DNA of 64,000 bases from the NCBI RefSeq assembly GCF_002218025.2, contig NZ_AP018680.1, positions 1,302,001-1,366,000 on the forward strand, written 5' to 3'. The translations under genes were made by a program, and so were the position numbers. Below the pieces are notes generated by a model. It did not search any database, was not told the DNA's origin, and saw only the letters and a list, made by a program, of their open reading frames with translations. Shown piece by piece: positions 27,454 through 37,265 of the stretch (within the stretch, counting starts at the first letter, position 1; each line of letters opens with the position of its first letter). This DNA is from Vibrio casei (GTDB taxonomy: Bacteria > Pseudomonadota > Gammaproteobacteria > Enterobacterales > Vibrionaceae).

Positions 27454-29385
27454 TTAACGTTTACGACGGAGCGGGGTGGTTTTATTCGCTGGAGGCAGGG
27501 TGTTCTTAAATGAATTACCATGATAACGATACTTTATGAAGTTTTGAGCATTACTAAGAATTTGAAAAGCATCTTTTAAATTTCGGCGCTCAAAATCCGA
27601 CATATTTTCAGGTTCGATATTGTTATCTGGTTCAATTTCACTTTCAACATCCAAAGCTTGGTGTCGAATACGAACCATAGAAATATACTCCATAGCATCT
27701 TGTAAATCTTCTGCTCGACCTTTTGGCAAAATCCCAGCCTCAATAATGTCATCTAAGCGCTCAAATGAGTTCTGTGAGCGCGATCCTACGGCTAAAGCAT
27801 GCACTCGTATCAAATCGGCAAGTGGGGCAGTTCCACGACGTTTTAAATTGATTGAGTTGTTATGGCGACCATCTTTTTCCATCACGAATTCCTTAAAGAA
27901 ACCCAATGGAGGGGTTCGACTAATGGCATTTCGGGCAAGACACGCGAGAAATTTATTATTTTTACGTGCACGACGAACAATGAAACCGTTTAAGCTTTCT
28001 GCCCATTTCACTCGGCCATATACACCGTCTAAGTCAAAGAAAATAGAGCTATTAAGCAGAGCTTTAGGGTTTGGGTTGTCAATCCAATCGGCAAAGCACT
28101 CCTCCCATTCTTTGCGAGTCATACGCCACATCGGATTGGTTGCCATGATATCGCCAGTACACAAAAGATAGCCACAGCGAGATAAGCCTTGGCAAACGAA
28201 TTCTGATAACTTGGCAAAATATTCGCCATGTAAATTTTCGTCATAGCTATTGTCTAAAATAATGGCATTGTCTTGATCCGTTACAATCAACTGTTCATCA
28301 CGGGCCATCGATCCTAAAGCGAGAAAACAATAGGGAATAGGCGGTTCGCCAAGTAGTTCTTCTGCGAGCTCAATAATGCGTTGCTTAAAGCTCCGCCCAA
28401 TAACAGCCATAGCACTTCCCACCATGTGGGAGTTAGCATCTTCATGAACTAAGCGAACAAAGCAATCCTTTACTTGCTCAGAAATGATGACAAGGTCGTC
28501 AATGGATTGTTGATGAAAGATTTGATTCACTAACAATAAACTATTTTGTGATTCGTAGCGGATGATATCTGCGACTTCAATAACACCTATGGGTTGTTTA
28601 TTTTTTAATATCGGTAAGTGGTGGACGTTACATCGTAACATTGCAAGCATGGCTTCGTAGATATAAGCGTTATGATCCAGAGAAATAAGTTCATGAGACA
28701 TGACTTCACTGACAGAACTACTCGGATCGAGACCTTCGGCCAAAACGCGGGTACATAAATCACGATCAGTGATGATTCCTATCACTTGACTGTCATTTTC
28801 CTCATCAATGCTTATTGTTTCATCAACAACCAATAATGCTGAAATATTTTCATCTGCCATTAATTTTGCAGCACTTTGAATAGTTTGGGTTTTATCCAAC
28901 ATAAAGGCTTCGCGAGTAATTAGGGTTTTAACTTTTGATGTTGTTAAATCATTCGCGTTTTTATTATCCGAAATAGCTTGGCGAAGTCGGGTATTGTTTT
29001 CCACTTCGACAAAGTCTGCAAAGGTATCTTCACTTTCATAAAGTTCATTAAAAACGTCAGAAGGTATGCAGTAAATTAATGAATCCATGGTTGCCGTGGC
29101 GGGTAGGCGAACTTTACCATTCATCAGTAATCCCATTTGCCCGAAGATATCACCTTCATCTAAACGGTTATAAAGCTCCCCCTTACGACGATAAATTTCA
29201 ACGACGCCAGATCTCACCATGTATAAATCTGTAATGTGATCACCAAATTTAATAATGGGAGTATTCTCACGGTAATAAGCAATTTCCGTGTTATTTGCAA
29301 CATAGGCTAACTTATCTTCTGGCAGGGCATCAAAAGGGGGGTATTGAGAGAGGAAATTTTGTATTTCTTGTAATTCAGCTTCCAT
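27454..29385 (-). CDS. cNMP-binding/CBS/DUF294 nucleotidyltransferase-like protein
   Basis: A 643-residue cytoplasmic signalling protein with four parts. A cyclic-nucleotide-binding domain covers about 12-130 (FGDHITDLYMVRSGVVEIY). A CBS pair covers about 155-280 (IGIITDRDLCTRVLAEGLD, IGVIEVADIIRYE). A DUF294 nucleotidyltransferase-like domain has LGSMARDEQLIVTDQDNAI (about 357-375), like the GlnD/GlnE active site. The DUF294 C-terminal substrate domain ends the protein. It could link nucleotide ligands to modification of a target protein; no target is known. It precedes the DnaQ-like gene in an operon. Confidence 0.9.
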   Translation of the reverse strand: MEAELQEIQNFLSQYPPFDALPEDKLAYVANNTEIAYYRENTPIIKFGDHITDLYMVRSGVVEIYRRKGELYNRLDEGDIFGQMGLLMNGKVRLPATATMDSLIYCIPSDVFNELYESEDTFADFVEVENNTRLRQAISDNKNANDLTTSKVKTLITREAFMLDKTQTIQSAAKLMADENISALLVVDETISIDEENDSQVIGIITDRDLCTRVLAEGLDPSSSVSEVMSHELISLDHNAYIYEAMLAMLRCNVHHLPILKNKQPIGVIEVADIIRYESQNSLLLVNQIFHQQSIDDLVIISEQVKDCFVRLVHEDANSHMVGSAMAVIGRSFKQRIIELAEELLGEPPIPYCFLALGSMARDEQLIVTDQDNAIILDNSYDENLHGEYFAKLSEFVCQGLSRCGYLLCTGDIMATNPMWRMTRKEWEECFADWIDNPNPKALLNSSIFFDLDGVYGRVKWAESLNGFIVRRARKNNKFLACLARNAISRTPPLGFFKEFVMEKDGRHNNSINLKRRGTAPLADLIRVHALAVGSRSQNSFERLDDIIEAGILPKGRAEDLQDAMEYISMVRIRHQALDVESEIEPDNNIEPENMSDFERRNLKDAFQILSNAQNFIKYRYHGNSFKNTLPPANKTTPLRRKR

Positions 29386-29526
29386 GGGATTGCTACTACT
29401 TTTTTAAGGATTTGGTGTAACTATAGGCAATCAAGAAACGGAACTAAAGCATTAATCTTTAAAAGTATTGTAATTGATAAAGTATCGGTCACTTGTGAAG
29501 TAGAAGAAGCGATGAGATCTTAATGT

Positions 29527-29576
29527 GGGGGGGGAGCTTCCCCCCAACCTTAAATAAAGTGGGATTTTTACCCACG
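29527..29576 (-). terminator. Terminator-like hairpins after the TVP38-flavoprotein gene
   Basis: On the minus strand GTGGG-TAAAAAT-CCCAC contains the stop codon and is followed by TTTATTT. A second hairpin follows: G8 and C6 tracts (29527-29534, 29540-29545) around AGCTT. The first could terminate weakly; the second is GC-rich without a T run. Confidence 0.5.
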
Positions 29577-31721
29577 ACGCCAAGCGTGGTATTTTTTTAA
29601 CCAATTTAGAATCGTATGAGGAGCATGATTACGCTTCCACTCACCGGCTGCATATTTATTTCCTTCAGCCCAAGTTGGGTAAGCGTGAATAGTACCAAGA
29701 ATTTTGTTTAGACCTAAATTATGCTTCATGGCAAGAACAAACTCGGCAATTAAATCTCCCGCTTGTTGGCCAACAATTGTCACGCCAAGAATAGTGTCTT
29801 TTCCTTTAGGGGTAATGACTTTAATGAAGCCTTTGGTATTGCTTTCTGTAATGGCACGATCCAGTTCTTCAAATTCAAAACGCGTAACTTCATAATCAAT
29901 ATCTTGTTGTTTGGCTTCGGTTTCATTTAAACCAACCCGTGCAATTTCAGGGTCAATGAAGGTTGTCCATGGGATCACCCGGTAATCGACTTTAAACTTT
30001 TTAAAAGTCCCAAATAGAGCATTGACGGCAGCAAACCAGGCTTGATGCGCAGCAACGTGAGTAAATTGATATGGCCCGACTATATCGCCTGCGGCGAAGA
30101 TATTTGGGTAAAGTGTTTCTAAATAATCGTTCGTTTGTACGGTACGGTTGGTTTCAATACCGAGCGTTTCTAATCCGTAGCCTTCTAAGCGAGCAGAACG
30201 ACCGACGGCACAAAGCAGTTGATCGAATTCGATTTCAATTTCTTGATTATCATGTTCAACAATAATGACTTTCTTTTTATCTTTTAATTCACACCGTAAT
30301 GCTTTGTGGCTTGTTAGGATCTCAACACCATTTTCGGTTAATTCTTTGTGCGCTAATTCAGATACGTCTTGGTCCTCACGTAGCATAATGCGCTCGGCCA
30401 TTTCAATTTGAATGACGTTTGAACCAAGACGTGCAAAACTTTGTGATAATTCACAACCAATAGGACCTCCACCAAGTACAACAAGACGTTTAGGTGGTGT
30501 ATCTAGCTGAGCAAAGGCTTCCCATAGCGTGTCACTAGTGACATAGCCGACTTTTTTCAAACCAGGCAACGGTGGAACAAACGGACGAGCACCGGTTGCG
30601 ATAATAATACTGCGAGTAGTTAAACGTTCAGTGGCACCATCTTGTGTTTTGATTTCAACCGTCCACGGATCAATAATTGTGGCGTAACCGGTTTTGACTT
30701 CTACGCCTAATCCTGTGTAACGCTCAATACTGTCATGAGGCTCTACTTGGGCCACGACACCATGCACGCGTTGCATCACTTTTTTAAAAGAGAATGTTGG
30801 GTTATGGTTATCTAATCCATAATGCTCAGCATGACGAAACTGCTCCGCTATTTTAGCGCTTTTGATGATAGCTTTACTTGGTACACAACCATAATTTAGG
30901 CAGTCCCCACCCATTTTATGGGTTTCGATTAATGTGACTTTTGCTCGAACGGTTGCTGCTATATAGCTACTTACTAAACCTGCCGCGCCACCACCAATAA
31001 CGACCATGTTGCGATCAAACTGCTTTGGCTTTGTCCATTTGGCATAGACTCGACGTTTGTTGATTGAAAAAATAATGGATTTTGCAATAAGAGGAAAAAA
31101 GCCTAATAACGCAAAAGAAAGAAGTAAATTGAACGATAAAATACCTTTTAAACTGTCCAGCTGTGCTAACTGAGTACCAGCATTAACATAGACAATAGTA
31201 CCGGCGAACATTCCAATTTGACTTACTATATAAAAAGTTAGTGTTTTTATCTTGGTGAGGCCCATTAATAAATTAATGAGGAAGAAGGGAAAAATAGGAA
31301 CTAGGCGAAGTGTGAATAAATAAAAAGCACCATCTCTTTCTATCCCTTCATTGATTGGCTTTAAGCGTTTGGAGAACTTTTTTTCTATTGATTCTCGAAG
31401 TAAATAACGCGACACAAGAAAAGCCAAAGTCGCACCAATCGTGGATGCAAAAGAAACGATGATTAAACCTGTAACTAGGCCAAATAATCCACCTGCGGCG
31501 AGAGTCAGTATTGCCGCGCCTGGTAAAGAGAGGGCTGTTACTAAAATATAAATAAGAAAAAAGCCCACCGCAACCAAGGCAGGGGAATTCTGTTGCCAGT
31601 TGCGAAACTCATCCATACGAGCTTTTAACCCATCTAAGGTTAAAACTTGATGCAAATTAAAGGCGAAAAATAACCCAATAAGTAAAATGGCAGTTGTAAG
31701 TATTATCGCTTTTTTTAGCAT
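29568..31721 (-). CDS. Fusion of TVP38/TMEM64 membrane domain and FAD-dependent disulfide oxidoreductase
   Basis: A 717-residue two-part protein. Residues 1-225 are a TVP38/TMEM64 (SNARE-associated, DedA-like) membrane domain with about six segments and the conserved LPGAAILTLAAGGLFG and FTLRLVPIFPFFLINLLMGLTK stretches. Residues 236-717 are a pyridine-nucleotide disulfide oxidoreductase. It has the FAD site VIGGGAAGLVSSYIA and the redox pair C274/C279 in GGDCLNYGCVPSK, like lipoamide dehydrogenase and mercuric reductase. There is no MerA heavy-metal domain. The C-terminal catalytic block reads HAYPTWAEGNK rather than HPTxxE, so it is not a classical lipoamide dehydrogenase. The substrate is unknown. 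Confidence 0.88.
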   Translation of the reverse strand: MLKKAIILTTAILLIGLFFAFNLHQVLTLDGLKARMDEFRNWQQNSPALVAVGFFLIYILVTALSLPGAAILTLAAGGLFGLVTGLIIVSFASTIGATLAFLVSRYLLRESIEKKFSKRLKPINEGIERDGAFYLFTLRLVPIFPFFLINLLMGLTKIKTLTFYIVSQIGMFAGTIVYVNAGTQLAQLDSLKGILSFNLLLSFALLGFFPLIAKSIIFSINKRRVYAKWTKPKQFDRNMVVIGGGAAGLVSSYIAATVRAKVTLIETHKMGGDCLNYGCVPSKAIIKSAKIAEQFRHAEHYGLDNHNPTFSFKKVMQRVHGVVAQVEPHDSIERYTGLGVEVKTGYATIIDPWTVEIKTQDGATERLTTRSIIIATGARPFVPPLPGLKKVGYVTSDTLWEAFAQLDTPPKRLVVLGGGPIGCELSQSFARLGSNVIQIEMAERIMLREDQDVSELAHKELTENGVEILTSHKALRCELKDKKKVIIVEHDNQEIEIEFDQLLCAVGRSARLEGYGLETLGIETNRTVQTNDYLETLYPNIFAAGDIVGPYQFTHVAAHQAWFAAVNALFGTFKKFKVDYRVIPWTTFIDPEIARVGLNETEAKQQDIDYEVTRFEFEELDRAITESNTKGFIKVITPKGKDTILGVTIVGQQAGDLIAEFVLAMKHNLGLNKILGTIHAYPTWAEGNKYAAGEWKRNHAPHTILNWLKKYHAWRRG

Positions 31722-32087
31722 AGGTAATCCAATAAGGTGTCGTTAAATCAGAAAAAAGTGGATGGTTTAATAGATTAGAAAGATATTTAAGTATAAAACT
31801 TTCACACGATTTCGAATTTTTTTCTGCATTGTTGATTAATAATAATATAGTTTCAGACATTTCTTACGCTGAAGTGGTTGGTAGTGTGATGAGGGGTCAG
31901 CCGTATATTATAGTTAGAACAATATGGAACCTAATACTGGTATAAAAATAGATAGGGTTATAGACCAGCAAGCATTGGGCTTTGTGAAGGGTTCGACGAG
32001 ATCTCTAACTTTCCCAGAGAACGCCAAAATACTTTTTAGACAAGTACCTTGACGTCACTTGGGCATAGATATAAATGCTGAGGGTGC
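31722..32087. other. Intergenic region between the TVP38 fusion and aspC
   Basis: A 366-base gap between two minus-strand genes. I see no gene, no clear terminator for aspC and no recognised regulatory motif. It should contain the promoter of the TVP38-flavoprotein gene in its AT-rich left half. Confidence 0.5.
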
Positions 32088-33278
32088 TTATAAAACTGCT
32101 GCAATACCTTTACATAATGGGCCCATATTGTTTTTGGTCATACCTGCAACGCTGATACGGCCCGAGCCTACGATGTAGATGGCAAACTCATCTTTTAGAC
32201 GAGCAACCTGATCTTTGTTCAAACCAGAAAACGAGAACATTCCGTTTTGAGCTTCAATGAAGCTGAAGTCTTGAGTCACCCCTTCATCTTTTAATGTTTG
32301 TACGAATAGGGTACGCATTTCTTGAATACGATCGCGCATTTCTGCTACTTCTTGTTCCCATTCTGCGCGAAGTGCTTCATTGTTTAGAATGTGGGTGACG
32401 ACAGCTGCACCGTGTGCTGGTGGATTAGAGTAGATTGAACGAATGATTTTCTTCACTTGCGAAAAAGCGGTTGTCGCTGTTTCATGTGTAGCAGCAACTA
32501 ATGTAAATGCACCTACACGTTCATTATACAAACCAAAATTTTTAGAGAAAGAGCTTGCTACAAGGATCTCATCACAATATTTGGCGAAAATACGAAGGCC
32601 AGATGCATCTTCTTCAACACTCTTTGCAAAGCCTTGATAAGCAAAGTCAAACATTGGAAGCAATCCTCTATCTGCGCAAAGCTCAGCAAGTTGTTCCCAT
32701 TCAGCCGCCGTAGGATCGATACCTGTTGGGTTATGGCAACAGCCGTGAAGCAGAACCACATCACCAGTTTGTGCTTCTTGAAGGCTAGTTAGCATTGCAT
32801 CGAAATCTTTGTCGTGCGTTTCTGCGTTGTAATAGTTGTATTGGGCGGTTGCAATTCCTGCAGCTTCGAAAACACTAAAATGGTTTGCCCATGTTGGGTT
32901 ACTTATCCAAATTTTCGATGTATTTAATTCACGCTTGATGAATTCACCTGCTACACGAAGAGCACCAGTACCACCAGGTGCTTGAGCTGTTTTTGCTAGT
33001 TTCTCTGTTACTATTTTTGAATCTGCACCAAACAGCAGTTTTTGTACCGCTAGACCATATTCAACCGTCCCTTCAATGGTAAGGTAAGATTTGGTTTTTT
33101 CAGATTCCAGTAACATAGCTTCAGCTTTTTTCACTGTTGCAAGAACAGGAGTTTGGCTTTCTTCGTTTTTGTAGATACCTACACCTAAATTGATCTTGTT
33201 ATCACGAGGATCATTTTTAAATTCTTCTGTTAAGCCCAGAATTGGGTCGGCAGGCGCAGCAGGTACTTTTTCAAACAT
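32088..33278 (-). CDS. aspC: Aspartate/aromatic aminotransferase
   Basis: A 396-residue class I aminotransferase, the same length as E. coli AspC and similar throughout. It interconverts aspartate and 2-oxoglutarate with oxaloacetate and glutamate, often with activity on aromatic amino acids. The PLP lysine is K246 in [28 protein letters not shown] and [10 protein letters not shown] are further family blocks. I start at the ATG giving [14 protein letters not shown], behind TGGA; an in-frame ATG four codons upstream is less likely. A well-spaced promoter with an overlapping palindrome lies upstream. Confidence 0.93.
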   Translation of the reverse strand: MFEKVPAAPADPILGLTEEFKNDPRDNKINLGVGIYKNEESQTPVLATVKKAEAMLLESEKTKSYLTIEGTVEYGLAVQKLLFGADSKIVTEKLAKTAQAPGGTGALRVAGEFIKRELNTSKIWISNPTWANHFSVFEAAGIATAQYNYYNAETHDKDFDAMLTSLQEAQTGDVVLLHGCCHNPTGIDPTAAEWEQLAELCADRGLLPMFDFAYQGFAKSVEEDASGLRIFAKYCDEILVASSFSKNFGLYNERVGAFTLVAATHETATTAFSQVKKIIRSIYSNPPAHGAAVVTHILNNEALRAEWEQEVAEMRDRIQEMRTLFVQTLKDEGVTQDFSFIEAQNGMFSFSGLNKDQVARLKDEFAIYIVGSGRISVAGMTKNNMGPLCKGIAAVL

Positions 33279-33314
33279 AATTCCATCCATGTAAATGAGT
33301 AAATAATTCGATTA

Positions 33315-33343
33315 TTTATACCGTCATCGGCTTACGGTTACAA
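33315..33343 (-). promoter_or_regulatory. Predicted aspC promoter
   Basis: On the minus strand TTGTAA (33338-33343) and TATAAA (33315-33320) are separated by exactly 17 bases. It sits 37 bases upstream of the aspC ATG. Confidence 0.6.
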
Positions 33344-33349
33344 CCGTAA
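33332..33349. promoter_or_regulatory. Palindromic operator candidate over the aspC -35
   Basis: TTACGGTT-AC-AACCGTAA is a perfect 8-2-8 inverted repeat covering the -35 hexamer. Outer TACCG and CGGTA arms (33319-33323, 33352-33356) extend the symmetry. It does not match the TyrR consensus. A repressor site is likely, protein unknown. Confidence 0.5.
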
Positions 33350-33552
33350 ATCGGTACTTGATGGTGGATTAACGTAAAATATTTTTGTTGTTATGAGTCA
33401 TGATTCTAGAAAATGAACTAAACCAAAGATTTTCATCAATATGGATATTTTCTCGTCAGGCAATTTCTGTATGTAAAGTGGAGTTGATGAGCATCAGAAA
33501 ATCTTAGTTAAAAACGTCTTATACTGTGAAATTCGATAAAAGAGGAGAGAAA

Positions 33553-34212
33553 ATGTTCACAAAACTACCAAGATGGGTTGAGTATGGCGCATTTACTTTA
33601 TCGTTAATTGCGGGACTCATTAATGCTGTTGGTTTATTGGGGTTTGAACATAAAGCCATTTCTCATTTATCAGGTTCAGTGACTCTTTTAGGCGTCTCAT
33701 TGCCCAGCAACATACCAATGGCATTGAATCTAATGATGATTATTATTAGTTTCATTATTGGCTCGTCAATCTCAGGGCTGCTTATTTCTGGGGAATCGTT
33801 AAAGCTTGGTCGATATTATGATGTTCTTTTGTTTATTGAATCGGGTTTATTGCTGGTGTCTGCATTGTTATTAAATCAATATATGACGGTTGGTCTATGC
33901 TTTGCCTCTATGGCGTGCGGTTTGCAAAATGCGTTTGCAACGACTTACAGCGGTGCAGTAATACGAACAACACATTTAACGGGGATTTTTACTGACCTTG
34001 GCATCATGTTTGGTCGAGTAATCAAAGGAGAGCCATTAGATAAGAGAAAGTGTGTTATGTATATTGTGATTATTTTAGGGTTCTTATCTGGTGGTATTTT
34101 AGGCAATGTCTTGTTTGCTTTCTATGGCGTTTTTACACTTTTATTTCCTGGGTTAGCTTGTTTTATTTTGGGGTGTTTATATCGTATTTACCGTCAACTA
34201 AGTAAAAATTAA
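33553..34212 (+). CDS. YoaK/DUF1275 family membrane protein
   Basis: A 219-residue integral membrane protein with six predicted segments. The motifs AGLINAVGLLGFEHKAISHLSGS near the start, and LQNAFATTYSGAVIRTTHLTG in the middle, are typical of the YoaK family (DUF1275). No function is established for the family. I chose the ATG at 33553, preceded by AGAGGAG; a GTG nine codons upstream is also open. It is a single gene, divergent from aspC. Confidence 0.85.
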   Translation: MFTKLPRWVEYGAFTLSLIAGLINAVGLLGFEHKAISHLSGSVTLLGVSLPSNIPMALNLMMIIISFIIGSSISGLLISGESLKLGRYYDVLLFIESGLLLVSALLLNQYMTVGLCFASMACGLQNAFATTYSGAVIRTTHLTGIFTDLGIMFGRVIKGEPLDKRKCVMYIVIILGFLSGGILGNVLFAFYGVFTLLFPGLACFILGCLYRIYRQLSKN

Positions 34213-34320
34213 GTGTTTGTTGTTTGTGTTAACAGTTTGAGGGCTAAATCATCATAACGTCATGACACTTTATTAACTTGTGTTTATCCTACTTAGTAGA
34301 ATAAACCAAGGATTAGGATT

Positions 34321-34785
34321 ATGAAGTCACAAGCAAAGTCGTATTTAAATCATTACCTCTTTTCTCTCAATGAAAGTTTCCGTCGCCGCTACACATCTTT
34401 TCATGCTGATTATTTTTGTGCGACGGAAAAAGATGCAAATATTTGTGCTGATTTAGTGGTAAAAGGAGATAAAACCGCAACATGTAGTTTAAAGCATTGG
34501 TACGAAGTCGCAGACGAACCAACGCCAGCTATTGGCCACTTACAAGTTGTTCTGAACTGGCAAGATGAACCTCAATGTATTATTGAGACTACAGAGGTGT
34601 TTGAAATACCATTTCATGCGGTGACTCCTGAGTTTGCCTTTCAAGAAGGTGAAGGTGATAAAAGCCTTGAATACTGGAAAGCTAGCCATATCGAGTTTTT
34701 TCAAAAAGAGTGTCAACAGGAAGACATTGTGTTTGATGAAAGCATGATATTGGTATGTGAACGATTCAAAAAAGTTTATCCATAA
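34321..34785 (+). CDS. ASCH-domain protein
   Basis: A 154-residue protein with an ASCH fold (PUA-like, predicted RNA-binding; some members are amidohydrolases on modified cytidines). The visible core is VVKGDKTATCSLKHWYE, IGHLQVVLNWQDEPQCIIETTEV and FAFQEGEGDKSLEYWKASHIEFF, which match that family. It is followed after 9 bases by an SDR gene, so the two are probably co-transcribed. The biological role is unknown. Confidence 0.82.
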   Translation: MKSQAKSYLNHYLFSLNESFRRRYTSFHADYFCATEKDANICADLVVKGDKTATCSLKHWYEVADEPTPAIGHLQVVLNWQDEPQCIIETTEVFEIPFHAVTPEFAFQEGEGDKSLEYWKASHIEFFQKECQQEDIVFDESMILVCERFKKVYP

Positions 34786-34794
34786 GGCATTGTA

Positions 34795-35544
34795 ATGAAT
34801 AAAATCGTGATTGTGACAGGTGGTAGCCGAGGCATTGGAGCGGCAACATCTAAAAAGCTGGGTGCTCTGGGGTATAATGTTTGTGTGAATTATTTAAATA
34901 ATGTCAGCGCGGCTAATAAGGTGGTGAAAGACATTATTGAACAAGGCGGTAAAGCCTTTGCATATCAAGCCGATGTGTCGAAAGAGCGGGAAGTTATTGC
35001 ATTGTTTGACTCAGTAGAACAGCGGTTTGGTTCGGTGACACACTTGGTTAACAACGCAGGCATATTATTTAAGCAATCGTCGTTGATGAATATGGATCTA
35101 GAACGATTCAATAAGGTGATTCAAGCTAATGTCATTAGTTGTTTTTTATGTTCTCGTGAGTATATCCAACGAATTTTAGCCTTAGATGGCAGTTTAATTA
35201 ATGGTGCGATTGTCAATGTATCTTCTGCGGCCTCCCGAAGTGGTGCCCCCTTTGAATATATTGATTATGCGGCGTCAAAAGGGGCGATGGATAGCCTAAC
35301 AAAAGGTTTATCTCTAGAGCTTGCTGGGCAAGGCATTCGAGTGAATGCGGTACGACCGGGATTTATTCATACTGACATGCATACTGATGGTGGTGAGCCG
35401 GATAGAGTTGATCGTTTATCGTCACAAATTCCATTGCAAAGAGGTGGGACAGCAGAAGAAGTGGCTAATGCGATAGTATGGTTACTTTCAGAGGACGCTT
35501 CCTATGTCACTGGATCTTTCATTGATATTGCTGGTGGGAAATAG
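34795..35544 (+). CDS. Short-chain dehydrogenase/reductase
   Basis: A 249-residue classical SDR. The NAD(P) site is TGGSRGIGAA (8-17), the structural motif is NNAG (86-89), and the active site is S144, Y158 and K162 in YAASKGAMD. The last part (PLQRGGTAEEVANAIVWLLSEDASYVTG) is standard. Substrate is not predictable. AAGG precedes the ATG. It lies between an ASCH gene and a monooxygenase-like gene in the same direction. Confidence 0.92.
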   Translation: MNKIVIVTGGSRGIGAATSKKLGALGYNVCVNYLNNVSAANKVVKDIIEQGGKAFAYQADVSKEREVIALFDSVEQRFGSVTHLVNNAGILFKQSSLMNMDLERFNKVIQANVISCFLCSREYIQRILALDGSLINGAIVNVSSAASRSGAPFEYIDYAASKGAMDSLTKGLSLELAGQGIRVNAVRPGFIHTDMHTDGGEPDRVDRLSSQIPLQRGGTAEEVANAIVWLLSEDASYVTGSFIDIAGGK

Positions 35545-35591
35545 GATCATGTTAACTCAAAATATGTTTGGTTTATCGTATAGGAGAGTGG

Positions 35592-35876
35592 ATGTCTAAA
35601 GTGATATTGAAAGGGCATATTCTTGTTTCAGATGAAGATCTTGCCGCCGTAAAAAATGAGTTGGTAAACCATAAACGTTTAACGAAAGCGGAACCAGGTT
35701 GCCTCACTTTTGAAGTAAGCCAATGTAAAATAATCCCAAATAAATTTAATGTCTATGAAGAATTTGCAGATAAAAACTCATTTGAATCTCATCAAATAAG
35801 AGTTAAAGCTTCCTCTTGGGGAAAAATTACAACCCATGTGAAACGTTATTATGAAATAATTCTACCGCCGATTTAA
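35592..35876 (+). CDS. Antibiotic biosynthesis monooxygenase-like (ABM) protein
   Basis: A 94-residue small protein with the dimeric alpha-beta barrel pattern of the ABM family. Typical blocks are KGHILVSDEDLAAVKNELVNH, TKAEPGCLTFEVSQ and YEEFADKNSFESHQ. Members act on small aromatic or quinone substrates, or have no known activity. I start at the ATG following GGAGAG; a TTG eight codons upstream is also open. Downstream of the SDR by about 48 bases, and likely transcribed with it. Confidence 0.82.
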   Translation: MSKVILKGHILVSDEDLAAVKNELVNHKRLTKAEPGCLTFEVSQCKIIPNKFNVYEEFADKNSFESHQIRVKASSWGKITTHVKRYYEIILPPI

Positions 35877-35931
35877 ACGCTTCAATATTCAGGTTTCATT
35901 CTCTCAAATAATATTTAATAACGAGAACATC

Positions 35932-37134
35932 ATGTCAATTTCTTCTACAACCTCAAAGTCAGCTATGAGCAATAAAAACAAAACTATGTTGTTAGTGATT
36001 GGCGTACTGTTGGTTGCGGCAAACTTGCGAGCGCCCGTTACGGGTATTGCACCTATGATTGATTTGATTTCTCAATCTTTCCAATTATCAGCTACTCAAG
36101 CTGGGATGCTAACAACATTACCGCTTATTGCGTTTGCTTTGTTTGCACCGCCGTCATCTTACTTAGCGAAAAAACTGGGTTTAGAGTATGCCATTTTTGT
36201 CGCACTTATTTTTATTGCTTCCGGGCTACTCTTTCGTTCTTTAGGGAGTGTCAGTACCTTATTTATTGGTACGGCATTAATAGGTATAGGAGTAAGCATA
36301 GGTAATGTTTTACTGCCAATTGTGGTTAAACGTGATTTTCCAATGAAAGTGGCAATGTTAACATCTAGTTATGTACTTGCTATGGGGATTGCATCAGGGG
36401 CGGCGTCGGCATTTTCTATCCCATTAGCTAATGATTATCAATTAGGTTGGCAAGGTGCATTGGCCGCACTCTGTGTTTTAACCGTTATCGCCATGATTTT
36501 TTGGACGCCACAATTACGCCACAACAGTAAACCGACGGCCATTAGTCATACGGGCGTTAAGTCTACCAATTTATGGGATAAAGCATTAGCGTGGCAGGTA
36601 TCGCTGTACCTTGGCTTAGGTTCGTATTTCACCTATACGATTATTGCGTGGTTACCGAGTATCTTGGCACAAACTGGGTTTAGTTCCGAAGAAGCCGGGA
36701 TCGTACACGGGGTCTTTCAGATAGGAACTGCTCTACCGGGTATTTTCATTATTCCACTTATGGCTAAATTACATGATCAACGGTTGCCTGCATTTAGTAT
36801 TTGTTTTATCGCCGGAGTGTGTTCTATTGGTTTATTATATTTACCGCAATTTTCATATATTTGGTCTTTCTTGTTAGGGCTATGCTCCGGTGCTTGGTTT
36901 ATCCTTGGCTTGTCTTTTATCAGTTTAAGAACCAGCAGCCCATTGCAGGCAACAACGCTTTCTGGAATGGCACAATTTATTGGTTATTCATTAGCGGCAA
37001 TTGGTCCTATGCTTGCGGGGTATTTACATGGGCTACAAAACGGATGGCATGAGGTTATTTTGATGATCGTTATTTTTTGTGTGTGCTCTGGAATAATAGG
37101 ATTATTGGCTGGGCGTAATACCGTTATTCGATAA
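35932..37134 (+). CDS. MFS transporter, CynX/NimT family
   Basis: A 400-residue permease with 12 predicted segments. The start (NLRAPVTGIAPMIDLI) and middle (LGLGSYFTYTIIAWLPSILAQTGFS) match the CynX/NimT/YeaN branch of the major facilitator superfamily. Some members move cyanate or nitroimidazole-like compounds, but the substrate here is unknown. It may belong to the ASCH-SDR-ABM group, with a 55-base gap. Confidence 0.88.
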   Translation: MSISSTTSKSAMSNKNKTMLLVIGVLLVAANLRAPVTGIAPMIDLISQSFQLSATQAGMLTTLPLIAFALFAPPSSYLAKKLGLEYAIFVALIFIASGLLFRSLGSVSTLFIGTALIGIGVSIGNVLLPIVVKRDFPMKVAMLTSSYVLAMGIASGAASAFSIPLANDYQLGWQGALAALCVLTVIAMIFWTPQLRHNSKPTAISHTGVKSTNLWDKALAWQVSLYLGLGSYFTYTIIAWLPSILAQTGFSSEEAGIVHGVFQIGTALPGIFIIPLMAKLHDQRLPAFSICFIAGVCSIGLLYLPQFSYIWSFLLGLCSGAWFILGLSFISLRTSSPLQATTLSGMAQFIGYSLAAIGPMLAGYLHGLQNGWHEVILMIVIFCVCSGIIGLLAGRNTVIR

Positions 37135-37265
37135 ATAGGTTTTCAGTCTTGTTCTTGTTTAGCATCAAGAAGTCAGCTATTTAGATTGAAAGGCCTCACA
37201 GTTCTTGAGCGAGAGGACGGTATTGTCTACAATGATGTACTTTTTATTTATTTCAGGCCTTAAGC

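Noticed and set aside
31657..31860. Reading frame at the start of the TVP38 fusion, extending into the intergenic region
   Set aside because: Out of frame with the fusion gene and without a convincing start or family.
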